From: Stigmatella aurantiaca | Lineage (GTDB): Bacteria; Myxococcota; Myxococcia; Myxococcales; Myxococcaceae | Reading direction: 5' to 3' | NCBI RefSeq assembly: GCF_900109545.1 | Contig: NZ_FOAP01000007.1 | Span: 1-64,000, forward strand | Length of the DNA stretch: 64,000 nt | Notes under the pieces: model-generated | Seen by the model: the letters and a program-made list of their open reading frames with translations, nothing else | What the model was told of the DNA's origin: nothing | Databases searched by the model: none | Translations under genes and position numbers: made by a program | Part shown: piece by piece, positions 18,243 to 28,356 of the stretch | Numbering within the stretch: the first letter of the stretch is position 1 | Layout: every line of letters begins with the position of its first letter

Positions 18243-18407
18243 GGGGTTCTCGTGAGCCCTGGGCGACCGGGGAACTCAGGCCGCTTGCCTCCAAGCAGAT
18301 TGCCCCTATTGGGCCGCATGTGCCCCCCCAGTGTGCCCCTCCAGCGGGGATCAGAACGGGACGAGACGGGACGAAACGGGATGGGGCGGCAGAGCGAACC
18401 GATGAGA
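18218..18407. repeat. Dispersed repeat B, copy 1
   Basis: This 190-bp block recurs in the same orientation at 23944-24131 with only a handful of differences. It contains a run of related pentamers, ACGGGACGAGACGGGACGAA. On the minus strand it sits immediately upstream of the IS91-type transposase remnant, so it is probably the untranslated end of that element. The two copies bracket 5.5 kb. Confidence 0.88.
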
Positions 18408-18465
18408 GCTCAAGGCATTAGCCGGTAACAGCGCGACCTGCTTGGGGTTTTGCTTCCGCCTTGCA

Positions 18466-18490
18466 GCGGGTTCGATTCCGGCCGCCGCCA
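18466..18490 (+). other. tRNA 3'-end-like sequence (T-arm and acceptor), possible attachment scar
   Basis: GCGGG-TTCGATT-CCGGC forms a T-arm with one mismatch, followed by CGCCGCCA. No D-arm or anticodon arm can be folded upstream, so it is not a tRNA gene. It occurs 58 nt after repeat B copy 1; a better T-arm follows copy 2 at 24134. Confidence 0.35.
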
Positions 18491-18500
18491 AGCCACCCGT

Positions 18501-19286
18501 TCACCCAGGGAGTACGGCGGCTTGGCGAGCAGCGCGTCCATGACCTGGTCGGCACGTTTCCTTATGTGTTTCAGGCGTGTAAGCAAACCATCGTCCCAGG
18601 GCCTCCTGGAGCAGATCCAACGCCCGCTGCTGGGTGAGGATGGCCTCCGGGCAGCGTCCGAGCCCCGCCAGGTTCACCGCATACGTGTCCAGCACGTAAG
18701 GAGTTCCACGGCGCCAGCGCCACGGCCCGCTGAGCCAGTGGCAGCGCCTCCTCGTAGCGCTTCTGCTTCACGTAGAACTACGCCAGGCTGTTCGCGGCGC
18801 TCTCTTTGCGCGGCGCCAGCTCCACCGCCTTCTTGTACGCCGCCTCCCGCTCGGCCTGCGCCGCCGCGTCGTCCTTGAGCGCCTGGGCCAGCACCAGCCA
18901 GGCCTCGCCCTCGTGAGGGTGCGCCTCCACCAGCGCGCGGGCCAGCGGCAGCCGCTCTCCATCGGCTGCCGCCGCGACTTTCTCCTTCAGCGCCAGCAGG
19001 CTCTTGGGGTTGCGAGCCGGGCCTGGAGCGTGGCGAACTGCTCCGCCCGGGTGTTGTAGAGCCAGTGCACCAGCAGCCAGCCCCCCGCGTACATGCTGCT
19101 CAGCTTCCAGTCCGGGGCGTCCTCGGGGACATCCTCCCAGGTGACGACGTGCTGCATGAGGAAGTCCTCTTGCTCCACCACGCCCCGGTTCACCCCATCC
19201 AACAGCGTCTTCATATAGGAGACGGCGTTCAGGTGCGGCTGGCCGAGCACCGCCGTCTTCCCGTCCCTATATGTGGCCAGCTTCAC
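18501..19286 (-). pseudogene. Broken TPR / peptidase-MA-like protein gene
   Basis: Three minus-strand frame segments join into one protein. The first (19286 to about 19020) reads TYRDGKTAVLGQPHLNAV and SSMYAGGWLLVHWLYN, the end of a metallopeptidase-like domain in which a conserved YxxxWxxVHxL helix follows the active site. After a frameshift come TPR helices NPKSLLALKEKVAAAADGER and YKKAVELAPRKESAANSLA. There is an in-frame TAG near 18779, then KRYEEALPLAQRAVALAP, another frameshift and LDTYAVNLAGLG. At least two frameshifts and one stop make it a pseudogene, and the N-terminal half is absent. Confidence 0.75.
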
Positions 19287-19377
19287 CGTCAGGTGCTCCT
19301 ATACTCCGTGAGTCTCCAAGAGGAGCACTTCGCCTTCGAGGGGTAGGTTGGTACGCGCCAGGAAAGAGCTTTTTCCC

Positions 19378-21321
19378 ATGCGGTACAGGTTCGTCGCGGC
19401 GGGCGCCTTGCTCCTGCTGCTGGCGCTGCTCCTGGCCCTGGTGTCTGGCGGCACGGAGGGGCGAAGGGCCTCCGCGAAGACGCGGGCCGCCGATACGGGC
19501 CCGGACGCCTCCGAGCCGGCCCTGGCGGCCCATGAGCGCGCCGCGTTGCGCGGCTGGGTCCAGGATGCCCGGGGCCTGCCCGTGGCGGCCCGGGTGCTTG
19601 CCTTCGAGGCCGGGCCCGCCCTGACGCGGGAGGGCCTGGGGCAGCACGTGGCCGCGGACGCCCTGGAGGCACCCGCGCGGGCCACCGTCACCACCGGCCC
19701 GGACGGAGCCTTCCTGCTGCGGGTCCCCGAGGGCCGCTACCACCTGCTAGCCGAGGTGGACGGACGTCCCGCCGCGCTCGCCCTGGAGGTAGAGGCGGGC
19801 GCTTCCGAGGTGCGCCTGGTGGTGACGGGCGGTGAGCGTCTGACGGGCCAGGTGGTGGACGTGGCGGGGGGCGTGGCCCGGGCCCACCTCACGGTGGTGA
19901 GCCTGGCGCCCGTGCGGCGCCTGCGGGAGGTGGAGAGCGACGAGACGGGCGCCTTCGAGGTGGAGGGGCTGCTCCCCCAGGCGCGCTATGGCGTGTGGGC
20001 CCGCGCGGCGGGCCATGGCTCGCGCGGAGTGCTCGTCGCCGCGTCCCGGCCCGCCACCGTGATGCTGCCCTGCGCGCTGCATGTGGAGGGCAGGGTGCTC
20101 GAGCGTGGCGTCGCGGCGCCAGGGGCCCGGGTCAGGCCGCGCGGAGGGGGGCCGGAGGCGAGGGCCGACGGCGAGGGCCGCTTCGTGCTGGAGGGGCTCG
20201 ACTGCAGCGGGCGCACCGAGCTGCTCGCCGAGAGCGCCACGGGCGTGGGTGAGCGGGCACTCGAGCCACTGAGCGAGGACACCTCGGGGTTCGACATCTC
20301 CCTGGAGACGGCAGGCGGGCTCCGCGTCCGGGTGGTGGAGGCGCGCTCGGGCCGGCTGCTCAAGGGTGCGAGCGTCCAGTCTCCGGACGTACCGGAGGTC
20401 GTCTGGCGCGAGGAGGACGTGGGACGCTTCCGGGCCGCGCCGCTGAGGCCGGGCCCCCATGCCCTCCTCGTCCGGGCACCGGGCCATGGGGCCGTGCAGC
20501 GGGTCCTCGAGGTGCGCGCGGGCGCCGAGACGGAAGTCGAGCTCGAGCTGCCGCCAGAGAGCGTGCTCTCGGGCCGCATCCTGGGACCCGAGGGGCTGGG
20601 GATGCAGGGCGCGCGGCTCCACCTCCTGGGGCCAGGGCTGAGCGGGGGGGAGGTGTTTGTCACGGGCGCAGAGGGACGCTTCGAGGTGCGGGGGCTCGCG
20701 GAGGACACGTATGAGCTGCGCGTCGAGCGCCCGGGCTACCTCTCCGTGACGCGAGAGCTCCGGCTGCCGCGGACCGAGCCGCTGGAGCTCTCCCTGGCGC
20801 CCGCGGCGGCGGTGGCCGTGAAGGTGCTCGGCGCGCGCGGGGAGCCCGTGGAGGACGCGTCTGTCTCCCTCACGTTGGTGGGCGAGGGGCGCGGGGAGAC
20901 GGTCCGGGAGGCGGTCACGGAGGCCTGGGGCGGCGTCCACTTCGGGGGGCTCGTTCCGGGCAGCTACCTCGCGAAGGCGCGTGCCCCGGGCTACCTCCCG
21001 TCCGAGCCCGTCCCGGTGGAGGCCTGGGACGAGGAGGCCGTGCCCATCTCACTGGTGCTGCGAGAGGGCCTCACGCTGTCCGGTCGCGTCCGGGACGCGC
21101 GGGGCCTGCCCGTGGCTGAGGCGGACGTGGTCCTCATGGGGGAAGGAACGAGCGTGGGCCGCGCCCGCACGGATGGCCAGGGCCGTTTCACCCTGTCGGG
21201 TCTCGGGCCGGGGCGCGTCCGGCTCCTGGTGGAGAAGTTCGGCCACCCGATGCGGGAGGTGGAGGTGCAGGTGCCCGCGTCGAACCTGGAGCTAATGCTG
21301 GAGGGCCCCGGTCTCGAGTGA
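19378..21321 (+). CDS. Membrane-anchored carboxypeptidase regulatory-like repeat protein
   Basis: 647 aa from ATG 19378, preceded by AGGAAAGAG and followed by a signal anchor (FVAAGALLLLLALLLALVSG); the frame is open 10 codons further upstream without a better site. The exported part is a string of about seven carboxypeptidase-D regulatory-like (transthyretin-fold) domains, each with the pattern LSGRVRDARGLPVAEADV, TDGQGRFTLSGLGPG and a closing hydrophobic strand. These are structural or adhesive modules; no enzyme domain is present. It is intact although neighbours on its left are broken, and it lies inside the 5.5-kb segment bracketed by repeat B. Confidence 0.82.
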   Translation: MRYRFVAAGALLLLLALLLALVSGGTEGRRASAKTRAADTGPDASEPALAAHERAALRGWVQDARGLPVAARVLAFEAGPALTREGLGQHVAADALEAPARATVTTGPDGAFLLRVPEGRYHLLAEVDGRPAALALEVEAGASEVRLVVTGGERLTGQVVDVAGGVARAHLTVVSLAPVRRLREVESDETGAFEVEGLLPQARYGVWARAAGHGSRGVLVAASRPATVMLPCALHVEGRVLERGVAAPGARVRPRGGGPEARADGEGRFVLEGLDCSGRTELLAESATGVGERALEPLSEDTSGFDISLETAGGLRVRVVEARSGRLLKGASVQSPDVPEVVWREEDVGRFRAAPLRPGPHALLVRAPGHGAVQRVLEVRAGAETEVELELPPESVLSGRILGPEGLGMQGARLHLLGPGLSGGEVFVTGAEGRFEVRGLAEDTYELRVERPGYLSVTRELRLPRTEPLELSLAPAAAVAVKVLGARGEPVEDASVSLTLVGEGRGETVREAVTEAWGGVHFGGLVPGSYLAKARAPGYLPSEPVPVEAWDEEAVPISLVLREGLTLSGRVRDARGLPVAEADVVLMGEGTSVGRARTDGQGRFTLSGLGPGRVRLLVEKFGHPMREVEVQVPASNLELMLEGPGLE

Positions 21322-21326
21322 GTCCC

Positions 21327-22619
21327 TCAGTTCTGCAACTGCGAGCGCTTCAGGGTCTTCGTGGTGACGGTGACGCCCGCTCCCGAGATGCTCGAGCGCT
21401 GCTCGGGGTTTTGGATGACCTTGAGGGTGATGGTGGGGTCCGCCAGCGCCGTGTTGAACTCCATGACGCCGAAGCTGTACTCGGCGGGCGTGCTGGGCGA
21501 ACCGATTCCGGAGGAGATCAGCTCATACAGGGGGTAGCCCCCCGTGGGGGTCCGATCGGTGATCAGACTCCGGTGGATGTCACCCGTCACGAAGAGCACG
21601 CCTCCAATCTTGTTGCCGGCGATGAAGTCGAAGAGCGCCTGCTTCTGGGCTCCCCAGCAGGTGTTGCCCAGGGTGGAGCCATTCACGATCACCTTGAAGG
21701 TGGCGTTGGAGGCCTGCAGCGCGCTCTTCAGCCAGCCGAACTGCGTGGCGCCGTACATCTTCGGCGAATACCCCGCGGGCATGGACCTGGGGCAGTCGCG
21801 GCCCCAGCGGTCATCCATCATGAAGAACTCCACGCGGCCCCAGTTGAACGAGTGGTAGATGCCGTCGCCGGCGAACGGGGGGTGGGGATAGAGGGCCGCG
21901 TACGCCTCGCGGGCCACGTCCTTCTGGGCGAAGGTGGCATCCTCGTCGTTCGGGCCATAGTCGTGGTCATCCCAGATGGCGAAGGTCGGGAAGGCGCGGA
22001 AGACGTTGGTGAACTGCGGCACGGCGCGCTGCTGGAAGTACTTGAACCAGTAGTGGTTCTTCGAGGGGGGATTCTCCGTCGTGTACATGTTGTCCCCCAC
22101 GAGCAACTGGATGTTGGGCTCTCCCGTGTTGAGCTGCTCGTGCATGATGTCCCACGAGGGCTGACTGGGCGCATTCGCGCCGTTCATGCAGGAGGCGACG
22201 CCGACCTTGAAGCGCGTGCCCCCAGTCGGCTCAGTCCTGAAATAGAAGCCACCGCGCTCGCCCGTGAAGCCCGAGGCGAAGATTCCATAGTGGTACCGGG
22301 TGTTGGGCTTCAGTCCTTCGAGGGCGCCCTTCCAGGAGCGGAAGCCACCTCCGGTGCCTGAATCCGTCATCTGCACCGTGACCACCCAGCAGGTCTCGCA
22401 GGCAGTCGCCTCGCGGGCGCTCAGGGTCAGCGTCTCACCGGCGGCGTCCCCGAAGGAATCCGCGGTGCCCACCCAGATGCTGGCGCCGGTCGTCCAGGCA
22501 CGGCCCACGAGGGGGACGCGCACCAGGGGCGCGGCGAAGGCCTGCGCGGCACTGGGAACCACGAGGCCGATGGCCACCAACAGCCCCAGCAACGCACCAG
22601 GTACGGAACTCCTTGTCAT
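21327..22619 (-). CDS. PhoD-like secreted alkaline phosphatase / phosphodiesterase
   Basis: 430 aa from ATG 22619, which has GAGGAGCAG at the right spacing; an upstream in-frame start at 22652 adds only charged residues. A Sec signal (LLGLLVAIGLVVPSAAQAFA) is followed by an N-terminal Ig-like domain and the metallophosphoesterase core with GVASCMNG, LLVGDNMY, FAIWDDHDYGPND and LFVTGDIHRSL, the binuclear metal ligands of the PhoD family (Fe/Ca-dependent phosphate-ester hydrolysis outside the cytoplasm). It is convergent with the gene ending at 21321, 5 nt away, and lies 51 nt downstream of the GH43-like gene on the same strand, so the two may be cotranscribed. Confidence 0.88.
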   Translation of the reverse strand: MTRSSVPGALLGLLVAIGLVVPSAAQAFAAPLVRVPLVGRAWTTGASIWVGTADSFGDAAGETLTLSAREATACETCWVVTVQMTDSGTGGGFRSWKGALEGLKPNTRYHYGIFASGFTGERGGFYFRTEPTGGTRFKVGVASCMNGANAPSQPSWDIMHEQLNTGEPNIQLLVGDNMYTTENPPSKNHYWFKYFQQRAVPQFTNVFRAFPTFAIWDDHDYGPNDEDATFAQKDVAREAYAALYPHPPFAGDGIYHSFNWGRVEFFMMDDRWGRDCPRSMPAGYSPKMYGATQFGWLKSALQASNATFKVIVNGSTLGNTCWGAQKQALFDFIAGNKIGGVLFVTGDIHRSLITDRTPTGGYPLYELISSGIGSPSTPAEYSFGVMEFNTALADPTITLKVIQNPEQRSSISGAGVTVTTKTLKRSQLQN

Positions 22620-22670
22620 TGTCTGCTCCTCTTCGAAAAAAAGGTCGTCCAAGAAAGGCCCGGTCCCGAC

Positions 22671-23744
22671 TCAGTCCCCTGGGTTGAGGAACAGGTTGAC
22701 GACGGGATCGTTGCTGGCGCTCCAGCCCAGCACGCCGACGTACATTCCCCGGCGGCCCCCGGTGTCGGACTGCGCGTCGAAGCCGGACGGGCAGGGGCTG
22801 CTGCCGCACAGCCAGCCGTGGAAGAAGAGGCGCTGCCCGCCGTCGAGCGCCGCCGCGATGTCCCCTCCGCCGGGGCCGCACACCCCCTCCGTGCTCGCGG
22901 GGGTGAGCAGCGTGTGCTGAGTGGCGGTGTTGAAGGCGTTGGCGGCCAGGCTGGAGGCCCGCATCCAGATGGTCTCGTAGCTGCACTTGTTATAGGGGCC
23001 GCGCGAGGCGAACAGGATGTACGCGCCGCCGCGCTTGACGAGGACGGGGTTCTCCACGATGCGGTCCGAGCGGCTCAGCTGGCGGCTGGTAGCGCCGCTG
23101 AGCACGTGGGTGCCGGCCGCGTTGAGCCGGACGATGCGCAGCGACGACGGCAGCTGCTGCGTCTTGTAGAGCAGGTAGCGCGTGCCGTCGCTGTCCTCGA
23201 AGCCGGAGGGATCGATGACACCGGCCGTCGCGATGGGGCGATTCGGGACGGTATCGTCCGCGGTGGGGGTGTCGGCCCCGCCCGGGCACACCAGCGGCCC
23301 GCCGGCGACAGGGGTGAACGGCCCCAGCGGCGTGCTAGCGGTGGCCGCACCGATGCAGCGCTGGCCGCTGTCCAGCCCGGCGACAGGGGCGGCGAAGTAG
23401 AGCACCCACTCGTTCGCGCTGATCCGCTCAAGGTCCGGTGCCCACATGCCGCCGCCCGTGGCCCACGCGGGCTTGGAGGTAAGCGCCGGGCCTTGGGCCG
23501 TCCAGGGCCCCGAGGCGATGGTGCCCTGGGCCGAGGGGACGAGGCTCCCGGTCGCCATGCCGTAGAACTGGCCGTTGTTGCTGAGCACGGAGGGATCGGG
23601 GAACCCGTTGGTGGGCGCGTAGACCGGCTGGGGGGTGGCGGCGCGGGCGGGGATGGCACTCCCCAGGCACGTGGCGAGGACGAGGGCCGCGCTGGAAACG
23701 CGGAGGCGGAGTGGCTTCAAGGGTTCTCCCCGGTGGCGGTGCAC
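22671..23744 (-). CDS. Secreted GH43-like glycoside hydrolase (five-bladed propeller)
   Basis: 357 aa. The signal peptide VSSAALVLATCLGSAIPARA is followed by a propeller of GH43/arabinanase type. The three expected carboxylates are visible: Asp in GFPDPSVL near the N-terminus, Asp in GVIDPSGF, and Glu in RIVENPVLVKR, with GGGMWAPDL as the usual blade-1 motif. Probable role is hydrolysis of arabinose- or xylose-containing polymers. The start is uncertain: GTG 23744 has AGGAG only 3 nt away, while TTG 23720 has GGGGAGA at good spacing and gives a more compact signal peptide. An unusual AT-rich inverted repeat lies just upstream. Confidence 0.75.
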   Translation of the reverse strand: MHRHRGEPLKPLRLRVSSAALVLATCLGSAIPARAATPQPVYAPTNGFPDPSVLSNNGQFYGMATGSLVPSAQGTIASGPWTAQGPALTSKPAWATGGGMWAPDLERISANEWVLYFAAPVAGLDSGQRCIGAATASTPLGPFTPVAGGPLVCPGGADTPTADDTVPNRPIATAGVIDPSGFEDSDGTRYLLYKTQQLPSSLRIVRLNAAGTHVLSGATSRQLSRSDRIVENPVLVKRGGAYILFASRGPYNKCSYETIWMRASSLAANAFNTATQHTLLTPASTEGVCGPGGGDIAAALDGGQRLFFHGWLCGSSPCPSGFDAQSDTGGRRGMYVGVLGWSASNDPVVNLFLNPGD

Positions 23745-23775
23745 TGTCTCCTGGATGAGGGAGGTTCCTCCCCGA

Positions 23776-23812
23776 AATCCCAGAAAATATCAAAATTATA
23801 TTTTTGGGGATT
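23776..23812. repeat. AT-rich imperfect inverted repeat upstream of the GH43-like gene
   Basis: AATCCCAGAAAATAT (23776-23790) and ATATTTTTGGGGATT (23798-23812) are imperfect inverted repeats (13 of 15 positions) around CAAAATT. It lies 32-68 nt before the GTG start of the minus-strand GH43-like gene, so it could be an operator, promoter element or 5'-UTR hairpin. Confidence 0.55.
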
Positions 23813-23867
23813 TTCCAGGAACCACGTCCGCTGGGGAGCATGTGGCTTGCGAGCCGCACTCCAGGTA

Positions 23868-23968
23868 CCGGGCTTACGTCCCGCTCTACGTACCGGGGCA
23901 GGCCACGCCCCACCTCGCTCGCCTCCTCCAGCAGCGTGGTAGAGCACACGCTCCTGTCCGCCTCCCAC
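23868..23968 (-). pseudogene. IS91-family transposase remnant, third fragment
   Basis: The minus-strand frame begins MGGGQERV, as in the remnant starting at 18242. In the frame continuing from repeat B, LLEEASEVGRGLPRYVERDV (about 23878-23937) matches the N-terminal IS91-type segment just after the one preserved in the right copy (LETLLxxxxxxGxGLPRYVExEF). An internal deletion joins the two parts, and nothing downstream is recognisable. Confidence 0.6.
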
Positions 23969-24131
23969 GGGGTTCTCGTGAGCCCTGGGCGACCGGAAAA
24001 CTCAGGCCGCTTGCGTCCAAGCAGATTGCCCCTGTTGGGCCGCATGTGCCCCCAGTGTGCCCCTCCAGCGGGGATCAGAACGGGACGAGACGGGACGAAA
24101 CGGGATGGGGCAGCAGAGCGAACCGATGAGA
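23944..24131. repeat. Dispersed repeat B, copy 2
   Basis: 188-bp direct copy of 18218-18407, differing at a few positions (for example CCCACGGGG for CCCATGGGG and a 2-nt shorter C run near 24050). It ends at GATGAGA, three bases before a tRNA T-arm-like sequence. Confidence 0.88.
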
Positions 24132-24133
24132 TT

Positions 24134-24158
24134 GTGGGTTCGAAACCCGCCGCCTCCA
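24134..24158 (+). other. tRNA 3'-end remnant (T-arm plus acceptor strand)
   Basis: GTGGG-TTCGAAA-CCCGC folds into a 5-bp T-stem (one G-U pair) with a canonical 7-nt loop, followed by CGCCTCCA in the position of the 3' acceptor strand. Upstream sequence is repeat B, not the rest of a tRNA. This is what a tRNA-integrated element leaves when the 3' end of the tRNA is carried as attachment sequence. Confidence 0.5.
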
Positions 24159-24269
24159 GCCCGAGAAGATTGGCAACCCGGTGAGGTTGCTGGGCTTGAC
24201 GAACTTCAGCACCCGGGCGGCCCGATTCGCACCCTTGACAACCCATAAGCACCAACTTACGCGTTGTGC

Positions 24270-24480
24270 ATGCAGAGCGAGGCCGTGGCCGAAAACAAGG
24301 TCTTCCTGGCGCTGGCGGACCCCAGCCGCCGGGCGATACGGCGCGCTTCGACATCTCGCAGCCGGCGGTCTCGCAGCACCTCGCCACCTTCACGCCGGAC
24401 CAGAAGCAGAACTTCGCCGACGCGCGCTACGGCTGGAAGATGATGGGCGGGAAGCGCGTTGACCTGCTCGCGAGGACTCC
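24270..24480 (+). pseudogene. ArsR-family regulator remnant fused to an unidentified C-terminal tail
   Basis: ATG 24270 opens MQSEAVAENKVFLALADPSR, an ArsR-type winged-helix N-terminus. A deletion shifts frame to RFDISQPAVSQHLA, the recognition helix of the same family, with about 15 residues lost between. A second junction leads to TFTPDQKQNFADARYGWKMM, which is not ArsR and probably is the end of a neighbouring gene. The debris stops against the ATG of the UvrA-like gene. Sequence from 24160 to 24265 holds nothing I recognise. Confidence 0.65.
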
Positions 24481-26871
<2,391 letters not shown>

Positions 26872-26874
26872 AAG

Positions 26875-26914
26875 GGAGGGCGGCGATAACGCCTTGAAGC
26901 GCACGCCGCCCTCC
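26875..26914. terminator. Bidirectional hairpin between convergent genes
   Basis: GGAGGGCGGCG (26875-26885) and CGCCGCCCTCC (26904-26914) form a perfect 11-bp stem with an 18-nt loop, placed between the UvrA-like stop codon and the astacin stop codon. No U tract is visible on either side. Confidence 0.6.
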
Positions 26915-26931
26915 GAGGGCCAGAGCCCCTG

Positions 26932-28083
26932 TTACTTCCGCGTGATGCGGAACGACGAGATGATGTCGTTGAAGTTGTAATTCGCCAGGTTCGGCACATC
27001 ACAGCCACACGCGATGGCACTTCCGGCGAAGTTGATGTCGTTGAACACCGTCCACTCGTAGCCGGGGGTCACCTTGATCGAGGAGATGCGGTCATTGAAC
27101 TGCGTCCCGACCCACGAGCTGTCGCTGGTGGCGCAGAAGCTCTCGCCCCGGTAGTCGGCGTCCGTGTAGAAGCAGACGCCGGTGTTCGAGCCACCACCGC
27201 CGTAGATGGCGCGAATGGCATCGAGGTCGCCCTGGGTGAAGGTGTTGAGGCGGTCGTTGCCAACCCGCTCCGGGGGGAAGCCGTTCTTGGGAACGTAATC
27301 CCAACGGCCATTCACGTAGTAGTTGCGGTAGTGCATCATCGACTCGAAGTCGTACGCCCCGATGGGCGTGCCCGCCGAGCCCCAGTCAATGGCGTTCTGG
27401 CTGCCACCCGCGTTGACGGTGACCCAGTTGTCGCGGTCTTGACGTACCTGCTCGTGCGCCAGGCCGACCGCGTGGCCGAGCTCGTGCCGGGCCGGGTTCA
27501 CCCCGCAGCCGTTGCCGATCGACAGGTCCTGCCGGCCGCCGATCTTGCCCACGTAGCTCCAACAGCCGTCGCTGGTGACGATCCGCACGTAGTCGGCCTG
27601 GTTGGTCCGGGGCACCCAGCGGATGGACGTCTTGGCGTCATAGTCCGCCTTGGCGCCCGCGAAGGCCGAGCGCGTCTCCGCCGACGCGGCGGGGTCGATC
27701 TCGTACGGGATGACACCGTTGGGCCACTTCTGCCCGGTGGCGTTGATGATGCCGGAGCCCATGGCTCCGACTTCCGTGTCGCCGTCCAGCCGCAGCATGA
27801 TCTGCTTGTCCGCGCTGATCACCTTCGTGCCAGAAACTTCACCGATCACCTGGTCGCCGACGAAGGCGTAGTTGCCCTTGAGCACCGCCGTGACGGGATC
27901 CTTGATACCGGCCAGCCGCACCTGGAAGGTCCGGCCTTTCGGGTACTGGGAGCTGTACACGGCGTCGCTTTCCACCGCGCGATCGTGCTCGCTGCTCACC
28001 GCGTCCAGCTCCTGCTCTCCACACGCAGTGCTCAGCAACCCCAAGGCCAGAAAAGCAGCGTGACGCATTCCACGGTTGAACAT
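26932..28083 (-). CDS. Astacin-like (M12A) zinc metalloprotease lipoprotein with crystallin-like C-terminus
   Basis: 383 aa. The lipobox LGLLSTACG gives an acylated N-terminal Cys. Residues about 115-290 are an astacin-type catalytic domain: zinc motif HELGHAVGLAHE (HExxHxxGxxHE), Met-turn SMMHYRNYY and an N-terminal WPNGVIPYEI that opens the domain. Residues about 300-383 form a beta/gamma-crystallin or I36-inhibitor-like Greek-key domain (VCFYTDADYRGESFC, and later FNDINFAGSAIACG). It is likely an outer-membrane-anchored protease acting outside the cell. The start codon is followed immediately by a signal peptide; the upstream 270 nt are AT-rich and probably hold its promoter. Confidence 0.9.
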   Translation of the reverse strand: MFNRGMRHAAFLALGLLSTACGEQELDAVSSEHDRAVESDAVYSSQYPKGRTFQVRLAGIKDPVTAVLKGNYAFVGDQVIGEVSGTKVISADKQIMLRLDGDTEVGAMGSGIINATGQKWPNGVIPYEIDPAASAETRSAFAGAKADYDAKTSIRWVPRTNQADYVRIVTSDGCWSYVGKIGGRQDLSIGNGCGVNPARHELGHAVGLAHEQVRQDRDNWVTVNAGGSQNAIDWGSAGTPIGAYDFESMMHYRNYYVNGRWDYVPKNGFPPERVGNDRLNTFTQGDLDAIRAIYGGGGSNTGVCFYTDADYRGESFCATSDSSWVGTQFNDRISSIKVTPGYEWTVFNDINFAGSAIACGCDVPNLANYNFNDIISSFRITRK

Positions 28084-28356
28084 GTCGCCTCCTTCAAGTT
28101 GTGCAACGCAGCCTGAGGTGCGGACCGCGCACCTCCTCGAAACCCGCGGCCACGATGAGCCATCAAATCATCTAAAACAAGTAAAAGGAGTCATAACCGC
28201 TTATGCAGCCATCACAGATTTAACTGCTTTTGTGAAAAATTCCGCGTCGAAACGTTTGTAGGTTTGGCGACGGAGAGAAGGGCCGACATAAAGGACCGAT
28301 GATTTCCGGAGGCCTGTGGCGTCAAAGAGGCACTGCACTTCTTTTTCGGAGGTCCC

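Noticed and set aside
18410-18490. A complete tRNA gene
   Set aside because: Only the T-arm and acceptor tail can be folded, with one mismatch; no D-arm, anticodon arm or matching 5' acceptor strand is present.
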